From positions 310,001 through 374,000 of the forward strand of contig JBOEGE010000004.1 of assembly GCA_050633265.1 (NCBI GenBank): a stretch of 64,000 nucleotides of DNA, read 5' to 3'. Made by a program: the position numbers and the translations under genes. The notes under the pieces are model-generated. The model was not told the DNA's origin. It saw only the letters and a list, made by a program, of their open reading frames with translations, and searched no databases. Position 1 is the stretch's first letter. Every line of letters begins with the position of its first letter. The DNA comes from JBLHZY01 sp050633265 (GTDB taxonomy: Bacteria; Pseudomonadota; Alphaproteobacteria; Rhodobacterales; Rhodobacteraceae). This document shows positions 17,257 to 27,046 of the stretch, piece after piece.

Positions 17257-20200
17257 ATGCGCTTGGTTTCGCGAGGGTTTGCTGCTTTGGCTGCGGTACT
17301 GGTTATGGTGCTTCCGGCGTTTGCCGAGGGGCCGATCCCAGAGCGGCGCATCGCCATTTCGCGCAATGTGGATTTTTATGGCGCGGATCTTGCCAATATT
17401 TTCGATGTGACTTTGGAAGCCTGTCAGATCGCCTGTCTGTCCAATGCGCGATGCGAGGCCTTTACCTATAACAGCCGCTCGCAGGCCTGTTTTCCCAAAT
17501 CGTCGATTTCTGAGCGGGTCGAATATGAGGGCGCGATTTCGGCGCAGGTTTTGGCCAGTGATCCAAAGGTCTTGGCGCAAGCAGATGCGCGGGCGGGCGA
17601 GTTGAGCTTTTTGAGCAGCGGTGATTTGGCCCGGGCGCGCGATATGGCGGATTCATTGCCGCGCGATCATGCGGTGGGGGCTTGGAGCGTTGAGGATTTT
17701 CTGCGCAGTCAGCAAAAGGCACGCAATGAGGATCGTTTGAGCGATGCGCGCTGGTTTACCGGGGCTGCAATTGTTTTGTCGGATGCGCCTGATCTTTGGG
17801 TCGATTATGCAGTGCAATCACTTGAATTTGCTGCGACGCGCAAGAACGATAAGCGCAAGTATCAGCTGTCTGCTATTGATGCGTCGATCAATGGGTATTT
17901 ACGGGCGGAATCCGCGCCCATTCGGGCCTCTGCTTTGGCGGTGATGGCGCAAGCGTTTGAGACGCAGGGGCGGGGCCGCGATATGATCCCGGCGCTGCGA
18001 TTGGCCCAAGCGTTGCAGCCTCGTGATGATACGGCGCGCGCTTTGGATAAGGCGATAGGAAAATATGGGTTCCGGGTGATTGAGCACCGGGTGGATAGCG
18101 ATGCCGCGCAGCCGCGGATTTGTGCGGAGTTTTCGCAAAGCTTGGTAGAGAGCGGCGTTGATTACGAGCCCTTTGTGCAGGCCGAGGAAGCGGGACTTAT
18201 TGCCGAAGCAGACGGGCATCAGCTTTGTTTATCTGGCGTCAAACACGGCGCGCGCTACCGCGTGACTTTGCGCGAAGGGCTTCCGGCCGCATCGGGCGAA
18301 GTTTTGGCGCGTTCTGTTGATTTGGTGCTTTATGTGCGCGATCGCGAGCCGAAGGTTTGGTTTCCGGGGCGGGGCTATATCCTGCCTGCGGGCGGGCCTG
18401 TGGCCTTGCCGCTTTCGGGGGTGAATGTAAGCGAGGTGGCGCTGGAGCTTTCGAAGGTTTCGGATCGCAATTTGGTGCGCGCTGTGCAGGAGGATTTCTT
18501 TGGTGCGCGCATGTCGTATTGGACGGGCAAGCAGTTTAACCGCGAGATCGCCCAAGAGATTTGGTCCGGCACGGGCACGCTTGAGATGCAGCTCAACACC
18601 GATGTAACGACCCGTTTGCCGATTGGCGAAGGGGCGGGGGCGCTTGAGCCGGGGGTCTATGTGCTTTCGGCGCGGGTTCCGGGCGCAGACGATTATGATG
18701 ATCCAACAGCGACGCAGTGGTTTGTTGTTTCCGATCTGGGGCTGGCGACGATGCGGGGCACGGATGGGTTGCATGTGTTTGTGCGCGCGCTTGGTTCGGC
18801 TGATCCGTTGGAGGGCGCAGAGGTGACGCTGCTTTCGCAGGCAAATGCGGTGCTTGGAACGGCTATTAGTGATGCGCAGGGCTATGCGCTTTTTGCGCCG
18901 GGCTTGTCGCGCGGATTGGGGGCCAAAGCGCCTGCGATGGTGAGTGTAAAGCGGGCGGATGCTGCGGGGGAATTGGCTGATTTGGCATTCTTGCCGCTGG
19001 AGGGGCCTGCGTTTGATCTTTCAGATCGCGGCGTCGAGGGGCGCGCGCCAGCAGGGCCGATTGATGTTTTCCTAACAACGGATCGCGGCGCATATCGCGC
19101 AGGCGAAGTGATCCATGCAACGGCTTTGGCGCGTGATCCGCAGGTTGCTGCGCTTGAAGGCTTGCCGCTGACGGCTGTTTTGAGCCGCCCGGATGGGGTT
19201 GAGTATAGCCGCGGATTGGCGCAATCGGTTTTGGCGGGCGGGCATGTTTTTGCGCTGCCGATCGGGGCCACTGCGCCGCGGGGAACCTGGCGATTGGCGC
19301 TTTATTCGGATCCGCAAGCGCCTTCATTGGCCGAAGAGGTTGTTTTGGTCGAAGATTTCCTGCCCGAGCGGATTGATTTTGATCTGGCCTTGCCAGAGGG
19401 CGATTTGCAGGCCAGCGACCATGCGCCGCTTAGCATTGATGCGCGATACCTTTATGGCGCGCCTGCGGGCGGGCTTGAGATTGAGGGCGATGTTCAACTG
19501 ATTGCAGCGCGCGGGCTTGCGAATTATCCGGGCTATCGTTTTGGTCGCCACGATCAGCGCTTTGATCCTATTGGTGCCGGGTTGCCAGCGGGCATGCGCA
19601 CAGATGCGCTGGGCCAAGCGATTGTCGAGCTGCGCCTTCCTGCGATTGATCAAGAAGGCCGGGCAGCGCGCCCGCTTGAGGCGCGTATCACGGCGCGGAT
19701 TTCTGAGGGTTCCGGCCGCCCGGTTGAGCGCGAAATCATCAGAGCCGTGGCACCGACAGGCGCGATGATCGGGATCAAACCCGCCTTTGAGGAGGAGCTG
19801 GGCGAGGGCGCATTGGCGCGGTTTGATGTTATCTCCTTGGGTGCAAATGGCGCGCCTGCGGCGATGGATATGGTTTGGGAAGTGAACCGGCTGACGACGA
19901 ATTACCAATGGTATCGCTCGGGCGGCAATTGGAACTGGGAGCCGGTGACATCGCGCAAACGCATCGCATCGGGCGAAATCACCTCTTTGAGCGATGGTGC
20001 CCCGGTTCAGATCGAAGCCCAGACCGATTGGGGCCAATATGAGCTGCGCATTACCCGCGCAGATGGGGGCGCTTATACGGCGGGTTCTGTTGGGTTTTCG
20101 GCGGGTTGGTATGCAGCCGAGGGCGCAACGGATACGCCGGATATGCTGCAAGTATCCCTTGATGCAAAGGCTTACGCGGTTGGTGATACGGCCCGTTTGC

Positions 20201-22749
20201 GGATAACAGCGCGCGATGCGGGCAAGGCGCTGATTACGGTGATGTCAAACCGATTGATTGATATGAAAGCGGTTGATCTGGCCCAAGGCGAGAGCGAAAT
20301 TGATCTGCCAGTGACAGATGAATGGGGTGCGGGCGCTTATGTTACGGCAACGCTTATTCGCCCGCTGGATCGGGCCGGTTCGCGCAATCCAAGCCGCGCT
20401 TTGGGGCTGGCTTATGCCCCCGTTGCGCCGGGAAAACGCGCGCTGAAAGTGGCCTTTGATATGCCTGCCGAGGCCGCACCGCGCGGCCCGATGGATATTG
20501 CCCTGCGGGTGAGCGGGGCTGCACCGGGCGAGCAGATCTTTGCAACGATTGCGGCGGTGGACGTTGGCATTCTCAATCTCACAGGGTTCACCGCCCCCGA
20601 TCCAAGCGAATACTATTTCGGCCAGCGCCGCCTTGGCATGCGGCTGCGTGATATTTATGGACGGCTGATTGATGGCATGTCGGGCGCGATGGGAACGGTG
20701 CGCTCGGGCGGCGATGCGATGGCGCAGATGCGGATGCAATCGCCCCCGCCGACCCAAGAACTGATGGCGGCTTTCTCTGGCCCGCTTGAGGTTGGGGCGG
20801 ATAGCATGGCGCGGGCGCAGATTGATTTGCCCGCGTTTAATGGGACTGTGCGCTTGATGGCTGTGGCCTGGTCTTTGAGCGCGGTCGGGCAGGCGGATAC
20901 AGATATTCTGGTGCGCGATCCTGTTGTGCTGACCGCGACAGTGCCGCGCTTCATGGCGCCAGGGGATCGCGCGCGCATGCTGCTTGAGATCGCCCATGCA
21001 AAGGGGCCATCCGGGCCGATTGAGCTTGGCTTTGTCGCAGATGGATTGGCGCTTGATCTGCGTGGTCTCTCGCAAGACCTTGAGATCATAGAGGGCCAAA
21101 AGCTAGCACTCAACATCCCGTTTGAGGCCCTATCCCCAGGCGATCACAGTATCAAAATATCGCTCAAAACGCCGGGTGGTGAGCAGCTTTCACAGAGGAT
21201 CGCGATGGCGGTTCGGCGCAACGATCCCGAGATCACCCAAACCCGACGCCTCTCTCTTGCGCCGGGCAAAAGCTTTACCCTGTCGCGGGATGTTTTTACC
21301 GGGCTTGCGCCGGGAACCGGGCGCGCCTCGCTCGCCATTGGACCGCTGGCGCGCTTTGATGTGCCGGGGCTGTTGCAGGCGCTTGATCGCTATCCCTATG
21401 GCTGCACCGAGCAAGTGACCTCGCGCGCTTTGCCGCTGCTTTATTTGGATGAGGTGGCGACAGCGATGGGGCTTGGTTCGCGCGATCAGGTGAGCCTGCG
21501 GATCAGCCAGGCAATTGGGGCGGTTCTGGCCAATCAAGATAGCAACGGGGCCTTTGGGCTTTGGGGGGCTGGCTCGGGCGATCTTTGGCTTGATGCCTAT
21601 GTTTCGGATTTCCTCTCAAGGGCGCGCGCCCAAGGGCATGACATCCCCGATAAGGCCTTTCGCGGCGCAATGGATAACCTGCGCAACCGGGTAAACTATG
21701 CCGCTGATTTCGATGAGGGCGGCGGTGAGCTTGCCTATGCGCTTTATGTTTTGGCGCGCGAAGGGGCGGCCTCGGTTGGTGATCTGCGCTACTATGCGGA
21801 TGTAAAACGCGATGCCTTTACAACGCCGCTTGGTGCGGCCCAGCTTGGCGCGGCTTTGGCGGCTTACGGCGATCCAACGCGGGCGGATCGAATGTTTCGC
21901 CGGGCGGGGGCATTGCTTGCGGATCAAGGTGAAGAGAGCCGCCAGACGTGGCGCGCGGATTACGGCACGCCTCAGCGCGATGCGGCGGCTGTTTTGACGC
22001 TGGCAGTTGAGGCAGGTTCTAGCGCGGTTGATCGCGAAAGCCTGAGTGCGCGCTTATCGCCCCGCGCAGGAACGCGCGCGCTGTCGACGCAAGAGCGCGT
22101 TTGGCAATTGTTGGCGGCAAATGCGCTTATCGGAGATGGTGGCGGGGCCGAGGGGATTTTGCTCAACGGCGCGGTGCCAAGCGGGCCATTGGTGCGCGCG
22201 CTCGATGATCAACCCGGCGCGCAAAACGCTGTGTTTGAGAACAGCTCCGCGCGCGATGTTCAGCTCACGCTGACAACCTTCGGCATCCCCGAAGTGGCCG
22301 AGCCAGCAGGCGGCAATGGCTATGCGATCAGCCGCGAATATTACTCTATGGAAGGGGCGCGGATTGATCCGGCAAATGTTGAACAAGGCGCGCGTATGGT
22401 GGCTGTGCTGAACGTTCAACCTTGGAGCAAATCAGAGGCGCGTTTGATGATCTCGGATCCGCTCCCGGCGGGTTTTGAGATTGATAATCCGAACCTGCTG
22501 CGCGCGGGCGATATTGCTGCGCTTGATTGGCTCAAAGTGATGCGCAACACTGAGACGACCGAGTTTCGCGCGGATCGCTTCTTGGCGGCTGTGGATTGGC
22601 GCTCGCAGGATGCGTTTCGCTTGGCCTATGTGGTGCGCGCGATCACGCCGGGTGCGTTTCATCATCCCGCCGCCAGCGTTGAAGACATGTACCGCCCAAC
22701 GTTTCGTGCTCATAGCGAGACGGGCCGCGTTGTGATTGCGGCGCAGTAG
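17257..22749 (+). CDS. Bacterial alpha-2-macroglobulin with N-terminal PAN domain and thioester motif
   Basis: This is an exported 1830-residue protein. Signal peptide about 1-24 (ending AFAEG) has no lipobox. Residues about 28-80 form a PAN/Apple-like domain with paired cysteines (EACQIACLSNARCEAF). Macroglobulin-like beta domains follow, with MG and bait-region character, and the C-terminal thioester domain carries PYGCTEQ (Cys1383 to Gln1386). The family traps attacking proteases in the periplasm by covalent capture. As in E. coli YfhM, the next gene is pbpC, 6 bases downstream, linking protease defence to wall repair. AAAGGAG precedes the ATG at 17257. The longer ORF from 16996 overlaps the divergent kinase and is rejected. 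Confidence 0.93.
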   Translation: MRLVSRGFAALAAVLVMVLPAFAEGPIPERRIAISRNVDFYGADLANIFDVTLEACQIACLSNARCEAFTYNSRSQACFPKSSISERVEYEGAISAQVLASDPKVLAQADARAGELSFLSSGDLARARDMADSLPRDHAVGAWSVEDFLRSQQKARNEDRLSDARWFTGAAIVLSDAPDLWVDYAVQSLEFAATRKNDKRKYQLSAIDASINGYLRAESAPIRASALAVMAQAFETQGRGRDMIPALRLAQALQPRDDTARALDKAIGKYGFRVIEHRVDSDAAQPRICAEFSQSLVESGVDYEPFVQAEEAGLIAEADGHQLCLSGVKHGARYRVTLREGLPAASGEVLARSVDLVLYVRDREPKVWFPGRGYILPAGGPVALPLSGVNVSEVALELSKVSDRNLVRAVQEDFFGARMSYWTGKQFNREIAQEIWSGTGTLEMQLNTDVTTRLPIGEGAGALEPGVYVLSARVPGADDYDDPTATQWFVVSDLGLATMRGTDGLHVFVRALGSADPLEGAEVTLLSQANAVLGTAISDAQGYALFAPGLSRGLGAKAPAMVSVKRADAAGELADLAFLPLEGPAFDLSDRGVEGRAPAGPIDVFLTTDRGAYRAGEVIHATALARDPQVAALEGLPLTAVLSRPDGVEYSRGLAQSVLAGGHVFALPIGATAPRGTWRLALYSDPQAPSLAEEVVLVEDFLPERIDFDLALPEGDLQASDHAPLSIDARYLYGAPAGGLEIEGDVQLIAARGLANYPGYRFGRHDQRFDPIGAGLPAGMRTDALGQAIVELRLPAIDQEGRAARPLEARITARISEGSGRPVEREIIRAVAPTGAMIGIKPAFEEELGEGALARFDVISLGANGAPAAMDMVWEVNRLTTNYQWYRSGGNWNWEPVTSRKRIASGEITSLSDGAPVQIEAQTDWGQYELRITRADGGAYTAGSVGFSAGWYAAEGATDTPDMLQVSLDAKAYAVGDTARLRITARDAGKALITVMSNRLIDMKAVDLAQGESEIDLPVTDEWGAGAYVTATLIRPLDRAGSRNPSRALGLAYAPVAPGKRALKVAFDMPAEAAPRGPMDIALRVSGAAPGEQIFATIAAVDVGILNLTGFTAPDPSEYYFGQRRLGMRLRDIYGRLIDGMSGAMGTVRSGGDAMAQMRMQSPPPTQELMAAFSGPLEVGADSMARAQIDLPAFNGTVRLMAVAWSLSAVGQADTDILVRDPVVLTATVPRFMAPGDRARMLLEIAHAKGPSGPIELGFVADGLALDLRGLSQDLEIIEGQKLALNIPFEALSPGDHSIKISLKTPGGEQLSQRIAMAVRRNDPEITQTRRLSLAPGKSFTLSRDVFTGLAPGTGRASLAIGPLARFDVPGLLQALDRYPYGCTEQVTSRALPLLYLDEVATAMGLGSRDQVSLRISQAIGAVLANQDSNGAFGLWGAGSGDLWLDAYVSDFLSRARAQGHDIPDKAFRGAMDNLRNRVNYAADFDEGGGELAYALYVLAREGAASVGDLRYYADVKRDAFTTPLGAAQLGAALAAYGDPTRADRMFRRAGALLADQGEESRQTWRADYGTPQRDAAAVLTLAVEAGSSAVDRESLSARLSPRAGTRALSTQERVWQLLAANALIGDGGGAEGILLNGAVPSGPLVRALDDQPGAQNAVFENSSARDVQLTLTTFGIPEVAEPAGGNGYAISREYYSMEGARIDPANVEQGARMVAVLNVQPWSKSEARLMISDPLPAGFEIDNPNLLRAGDIAALDWLKVMRNTETTEFRADRFLAAVDWRSQDAFRLAYVVRAITPGAFHHPAASVEDMYRPTFRAHSETGRVVIAAQ

Positions 22750-22755
22750 GTCGGC

Positions 22756-24789
22756 ATGGTGCACCGCGCGCTCATAGGGCTGGTTATCGCGCTGTTTCTG
22801 GCGGCTTTTGGGCGCGATCAGGCGGATGCTTGGATTGCGCGCACAGAACTTCCGGCATTGGTGCAACGCTATTCGCAAGAGGTGCTTGCACGCGATGGCA
22901 CTTTGCTGCGGGCCTATCCTGTGGCGGATGGGCGCTGGCGGCTTCAGGGCGCCCTTTCGAGCACAGATAAGCGCTTTATCGAGATGCTGATCGCTTATGA
23001 GGATAAGCGGTTTTATCGCCATCATGGGGTTGATCCGATTGCCTTGATGCGCGCCTTTGGGCAGGCCGTGCAAAGCGGTGAGATCGTCTCGGGCGGCTCG
23101 ACGCTAACAATGCAAGTGGCGCGGCTTTTGGAGGAAGGGCCAACGGGATCGTGGCGTGGTAAACTGCGCCAAGCGCGGGTTGCTCTCGCGCTTGAGCGCA
23201 GGCTGAGCAAAGCGGAAATCCTTGATCTCTATCTGGCGCGCGCGCCTTACGGGGGCAATCTTGAGGGGCTGCGCGCCGCCTCGCGTGCTTGGTTCGCCAA
23301 AGAGCCTGTCCGCCTGACCCCGGCTCAAAGCGCGCTGCTTATTGCCCTGCCGCAATCGCCCGCCGCGCGCCGCCCAGATCGCCATCCAGAGGCGGCGAAA
23401 GCGGCGCGGGATCGTGTGCTTTTTAGGCTCGCCGCAACGGGTGCGCTTTCAGCAGAGGAGGCTAGGGCAGCCCTGCGCGATCCGATCCCAATTTCGCGCC
23501 GTGCATTTGCGCAGTTGTCGCCCCATCTGGCGGATCGCTTGCGGGGCGAAAATCCAGACATGCCGCACATTCACACGAGCATAGATGCGCCGCTCCAAAT
23601 CAAGGCCGAAGCATTGGCAGCACATGCTGCGCGCGCCTATCCCGATCTAACGGCAGCTATCATCATCGCAGATCACCAAAGCGGTGCAATCCGCGCCTAT
23701 GTCGGCTCTGCGGGCTATCGGGATGCGCGCCTTGGCTATGTGAATATGGCCGCGGCAATCCGCTCTCCTGGCTCAACGCTCAAGCCGCTGATCTACGGAC
23801 TCGCTTTTGATCAAGGCCTCGCTCACCCCGAAACTCTGATCGAGGATCGCCCAACCGCCTTTGGCAACTATGCCCCGCAGAATTTCGACGGGCGCTTTCG
23901 TGGAACCATCAGCCTGCGGGAGGCTTTGATGCAATCGCTCAATATCCCTGCCGTAGCCCTTACCCAAGCCATCGGTCCCGAGCGGCTAATGGCAGGCTTG
24001 CGCCGCGCGGGCACCACGCCGCAATTGCCAAGCTCAGACGCGCCGGGGCTTGCTGTCGCGCTTGGAGGTGTTGGCCTTTCGCTTGAGGATATGGTGAAGC
24101 TCTATGCAGGTATCGCGCGCGGCGGGCAAAGCATTGCACTTTCCCCGCAACCACAAACCTCAACCGGTTCGAGCGCGCGCATCCTCTCACCGGAATCCGC
24201 GTGGCATATCGGCAATATCCTCGCCCGGATTGCCCCGCCAGCGGGCGCCGCCCGTAATGGCCTCGCCTACAAAACAGGGACATCTTATGGCCACAGAGAT
24301 GCTTGGGCGATTGGCTTTGATGGGCAGCATGTTATCGGTGTCTGGCTTGGCCGCGCAGATGGAACGCCCGTGCCCGGCGCCTTTGGTGGAGATCTGGCCG
24401 CACCGGTTCTGTTTGAGGCTTTCACCCGCCTCAAACCCTCATTTGAACCGCTGATTGCGCCGCCCCCAGCAACGCTGATCGCAAGCAACGCGATGCTTCC
24501 AACCCCGCTTCAACATTTCCGCCCGCGCGATGCCCTTTTCGCGGCACCATTGGATGCGCCAAAGCTGGCTTTTCCGCCAAATGGCGCTGTCCTTGCTGCT
24601 GCGCCTCGCTTGATTGCAAAAGTTGAAAAAGGCCGCCCGCCGTTTATCTGGCTGCTCAACGGGGCCGCTATCCAAAGCGCATCCTATGAGCGCCAAGCAG
24701 AACTGCCTTGGCCGGGAAGCGGTTTTTCCACGCTGGCTGTGATTGACGCAGATGGTAGGGCCGCGCGCGCCCGATTTGAGCTGGAATAA
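22756..24789 (+). CDS. pbpC: Penicillin-binding protein 1C
   Basis: This 677-residue class A PBP is anchored by an N-terminal hydrophobic segment. The GT51 glycosyltransferase has EDKRFYRHHGVDP (Glu82) and GGSTLTMQVAR. The transpeptidase has SPGSTLKP (Ser340), SLN and KTGTS. A C-terminal BiPBP_C domain of about 90 residues is the hallmark of PBP1C. It would polymerise and cross-link glycan strands in the periplasm, probably for repair. The 6-base spacing from the macroglobulin gene makes a two-gene operon, terminated by the hairpin at 24814-24894. Confidence 0.95.
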   Translation: MVHRALIGLVIALFLAAFGRDQADAWIARTELPALVQRYSQEVLARDGTLLRAYPVADGRWRLQGALSSTDKRFIEMLIAYEDKRFYRHHGVDPIALMRAFGQAVQSGEIVSGGSTLTMQVARLLEEGPTGSWRGKLRQARVALALERRLSKAEILDLYLARAPYGGNLEGLRAASRAWFAKEPVRLTPAQSALLIALPQSPAARRPDRHPEAAKAARDRVLFRLAATGALSAEEARAALRDPIPISRRAFAQLSPHLADRLRGENPDMPHIHTSIDAPLQIKAEALAAHAARAYPDLTAAIIIADHQSGAIRAYVGSAGYRDARLGYVNMAAAIRSPGSTLKPLIYGLAFDQGLAHPETLIEDRPTAFGNYAPQNFDGRFRGTISLREALMQSLNIPAVALTQAIGPERLMAGLRRAGTTPQLPSSDAPGLAVALGGVGLSLEDMVKLYAGIARGGQSIALSPQPQTSTGSSARILSPESAWHIGNILARIAPPAGAARNGLAYKTGTSYGHRDAWAIGFDGQHVIGVWLGRADGTPVPGAFGGDLAAPVLFEAFTRLKPSFEPLIAPPPATLIASNAMLPTPLQHFRPRDALFAAPLDAPKLAFPPNGAVLAAAPRLIAKVEKGRPPFIWLLNGAAIQSASYERQAELPWPGSGFSTLAVIDADGRAARARFELE

Positions 24790-24813
24790 GCGCTCTATGT
24801 TTCAGGCCCGCTG

Positions 24814-24894
24814 ACTTTTTCTTGGTGCCAATACTCCCGCCGGAGGCTCCTTTGGTAAGGGCCTTCGGCGAGAGTATTTTTACAAGGAAAAGCC
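24814..24894. repeat. Inverted pair of a dispersed GAGTATTT...CCAAGAAAAAG repeat, between convergent genes
   Basis: The right arm (24861-24894) reads GCCTTCGGCGAGAGTATTTT then TACAAGGAAAAG. The left arm (24814-24846), read on the minus strand, gives GCCTCCGGCGGGAGTATT then GGCACCAAGAAAAAG. The arms pair through AATACTC and GCCGnnGGC, giving a long imperfect hairpin with T-runs on both outer sides. It could terminate transcription of both pbpC and the opposing thiolase gene. Single copies of the same core occur at 26917-26940 and 48625-48647. Confidence 0.7.
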
Positions 24895-24916
24895 GGCGTG
24901 TTCCGGGCTTCTTTGA

Positions 24917-26092
24917 TTAGAGGCGCTCAATCGCGATGGCGATGCCTTGGCCGCCACCGATGCACATCGTGATCAGGCCGAGTTTCCCACCTGTACGTTC
25001 TAGCTCATACATCGCTTTGACGGTGATGATTGCACCCGTTGCACCAACTGGGTGGCCAAGCGCGATGGCGCCGCCGTTGGGATTGACTTTGGCGGGATCA
25101 AGATCGAGGCCTTTGTTGACCGCAAGCGCCTGTGCGGCGAAGGCTTCGTTGCTTTCAATTACGTCAAAGTCAGAGGCTTTGAGCCCGGTGCGTTTGAGCA
25201 GGTTTTGAACGGCTGGAATGGGGCCGATCCCCATGACCTCGGGGCGCACGCCTGCATGGGCATAGCCAACGATGCGAAACTTTGGCGTGAGGCCTGCTTC
25301 TTTGGCGGCCGAGGCGCGCGCGAGCACGATAGCGGCGGCCCCGTCGTTGATGCCGGAGGCATTGCCTGCTGTGACTGTGCCATCTTTTTTGAACACGGTG
25401 CGCAGGCCTGCGAGGGCCTCGGGGGAGGTGCTTTTGGGGTGCTCATCGGTTTCGAACAGCACCGTTTCGCGGCGCGATTTTATCTCAACAGGCGTGATTT
25501 GTTCTTTGAAGCGGCCTGCTGCGATGGCGGCGGCGGCGCGTTCTTGGCTGATCATCGCAAAGGCATCTTGCGCTTCGCGCGAGATGTCATGCTCAACCGA
25601 GACGTTTTCGGCTGTGACGCCCATGTGGCCTGTGCCAAAGGGGCAATGCAGGGTTGCGAGCATCATGTCTGTTGCGCCGACATCGCCCATTTTCTGGCCC
25701 CAACGGGCAGCGGGCAGGATGTAGGGCGAGCGGCTCATGCTTTCTGCGCCACCAGCAAGGCCGAAATCAGCATCGCCAAGCATCAGGTTTTGCACAACCG
25801 AAACGATCGCTTGTGCACCTGAACCGCAGAGGCGGTTGACGTTCATTGCCGGGGTGCCATCGGGGACGCCAGCTTGGATTGCGGCAACGCGCGAGAGATA
25901 CATATCGCGCGGCTCTGTGTTGATCACATTGCCAAAGGCGACATGGCCGATGCGCGCGGCTTCAACGCCTGAACGCTCGATTGCGGCTTTGGCAACGGTT
26001 GTGCCGAGCTCGCAGGGCGGGATGTCTTTGAGGCTTCCGCCGAATGTTCCGATCGCTGTGCGTGCGCCGCCCAGAATGACGATATCTTCCAT
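24917..26092 (-). CDS. Acetyl-CoA C-acetyltransferase (thiolase)
   Basis: This 391-residue thiolase condenses two acetyl-CoA to acetoacetyl-CoA or runs the reverse reaction. The nucleophilic cysteine is in NRLCGSGAQA (about residue 88), the conserved NEAFA is present, GHPVGATG holds the active-site histidine, and CIGGGQG holds the second cysteine. Close to the biosynthetic or BktB branch, but substrate range cannot be fixed from sequence. GGAGAG precedes the ATG. No phaB or phaC lies nearby, so a role in polyhydroxyalkanoate synthesis is possible but not shown by context. Confidence 0.92.
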   Translation of the reverse strand: MEDIVILGGARTAIGTFGGSLKDIPPCELGTTVAKAAIERSGVEAARIGHVAFGNVINTEPRDMYLSRVAAIQAGVPDGTPAMNVNRLCGSGAQAIVSVVQNLMLGDADFGLAGGAESMSRSPYILPAARWGQKMGDVGATDMMLATLHCPFGTGHMGVTAENVSVEHDISREAQDAFAMISQERAAAAIAAGRFKEQITPVEIKSRRETVLFETDEHPKSTSPEALAGLRTVFKKDGTVTAGNASGINDGAAAIVLARASAAKEAGLTPKFRIVGYAHAGVRPEVMGIGPIPAVQNLLKRTGLKASDFDVIESNEAFAAQALAVNKGLDLDPAKVNPNGGAIALGHPVGATGAIITVKAMYELERTGGKLGLITMCIGGGQGIAIAIERL

Positions 26093-26160
26093 GGTTCTCT
26101 CCCTATTTGGGGCGCAGTTTAGCGCTTTGGGCGCAAGGGGCCAGTGGGAACGCAGCGTCT

Positions 26161-26901
26161 TTAGGGCGCTGGGGGAAGCAGGGGGCGGCGGGCGCCGTCT
26201 TCCAGGATGAATATATCGCGCCCTTCAATGACAGCTGCGGTGAGCGGGCGGCCATAGCCTGCGCCGCTATCCAGATCGACGCGGTTGGTGAAATGCTCGG
26301 GCGCGTCAAGCGCGGTATGGCCGTGGATGATCAGCCATTGGTGAGGTTCTTGGTGATCGAGGAAGCCTTGGCGGATCCAGATCAGATCGTCTTCCTCTTG
26401 GCTTCTGAGGGGGATGTTTGGCTTGATCCCTGCGTGAACAAAGAGGAGCGGCCCTGCCTCATATGTAAGGGGGAGAGATTCGATGAAATTGAGGTGAGTT
26501 TCGGGGATGGATTTGGCTGCGAGAGCCTGGGCTTCTTGGGGCGCGGTTTCGCTGGACGGGACGCCATAAGATTGGAGCGTTTCGGTGCCGCCCAAGCGCG
26601 GATCGAGCCAGCTGAGGCCGGAGGTGATGCGGGCGTCGTGGTGAATGCCTTGGCGCAGGAAGCGCGAGAACATGCGGTCGTGATTGCCTTTTAGGGTGAT
26701 CCAAGGTTTGCCGTTCTGCGCGCCGGTGAGCAGCAGATCAATGACGCCTGCGCTTTCGGGGCCGCGATCAACGAGATCGCCTAAGTGAATGATCGGGGCT
26801 TCTTCATCGCCTATGCGCTTGCGATCTTCTGCAATGCGGGCATGGGCCGATTTGAGCATATCAATCTGGCCGTGGATATCACCGATCACGTAGTGGCGCA
26901 T
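26161..26901 (-). CDS. Metallophosphoesterase (serine/threonine protein phosphatase-like)
   Basis: This 246-residue calcineurin-like phosphoesterase has the full set of metal-site motifs: GDIHG, GDLVDRG, GNHD, a histidine in LFVHAG and GHT near the C-terminus. It resembles bacterial PP2A-like phosphatases and PrpA/PrpB. Substrate is unknown; a diadenosine tetraphosphatase activity is a lesser possibility. Start 26901 (MRHYVIGDIHG) is chosen; the ORF extends to 26931 but that part lies within the intergenic repeat copy at 26917-26940. Confidence 0.85.
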   Translation of the reverse strand: MRHYVIGDIHGQIDMLKSAHARIAEDRKRIGDEEAPIIHLGDLVDRGPESAGVIDLLLTGAQNGKPWITLKGNHDRMFSRFLRQGIHHDARITSGLSWLDPRLGGTETLQSYGVPSSETAPQEAQALAAKSIPETHLNFIESLPLTYEAGPLLFVHAGIKPNIPLRSQEEDDLIWIRQGFLDHQEPHQWLIIHGHTALDAPEHFTNRVDLDSGAGYGRPLTAAVIEGRDIFILEDGARRPLLPPAP

Positions 26902-26916
26902 TCTAGGGCTTTCTTT

Positions 26917-26940
26917 GAGTATTTTTACCAAGAAAAAGTA
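26917..26940 (+). repeat. Single copy of the dispersed GAGTATTT repeat
   Basis: Reads GAGTATTTTTACC then AAGAAAAAGTA. It shares its core with the inverted pair at 24814-24894 and the copy at 48625-48647. It lies 16 bases upstream of the phosphatase start, in the antisense orientation, so it would be in that gene's 5' untranslated region. Confidence 0.65.
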
Positions 26941-26993
26941 TTGGTATTTTGACTAGGCAACCATGTTGGGGCGTGGAGGTAAAGGGGATGTGA

Positions 26994-27027
26994 AAAGGGC
27001 CTCTCGCGCGGTGCGAAAGGCCCTTTG
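26994..27027 (-). terminator. Terminator after serA
   Basis: AAAGGGCCT and AGGCCCTTT arms enclose a GC-rich loop region, and the minus-strand 3' flank is TTTTCAC. It lies 20 bases beyond the serA stop codon and is placed to end the serC-serA transcript. Confidence 0.8.
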
Positions 27028-27046
27028 GATGGTTATGCGATTTTCC

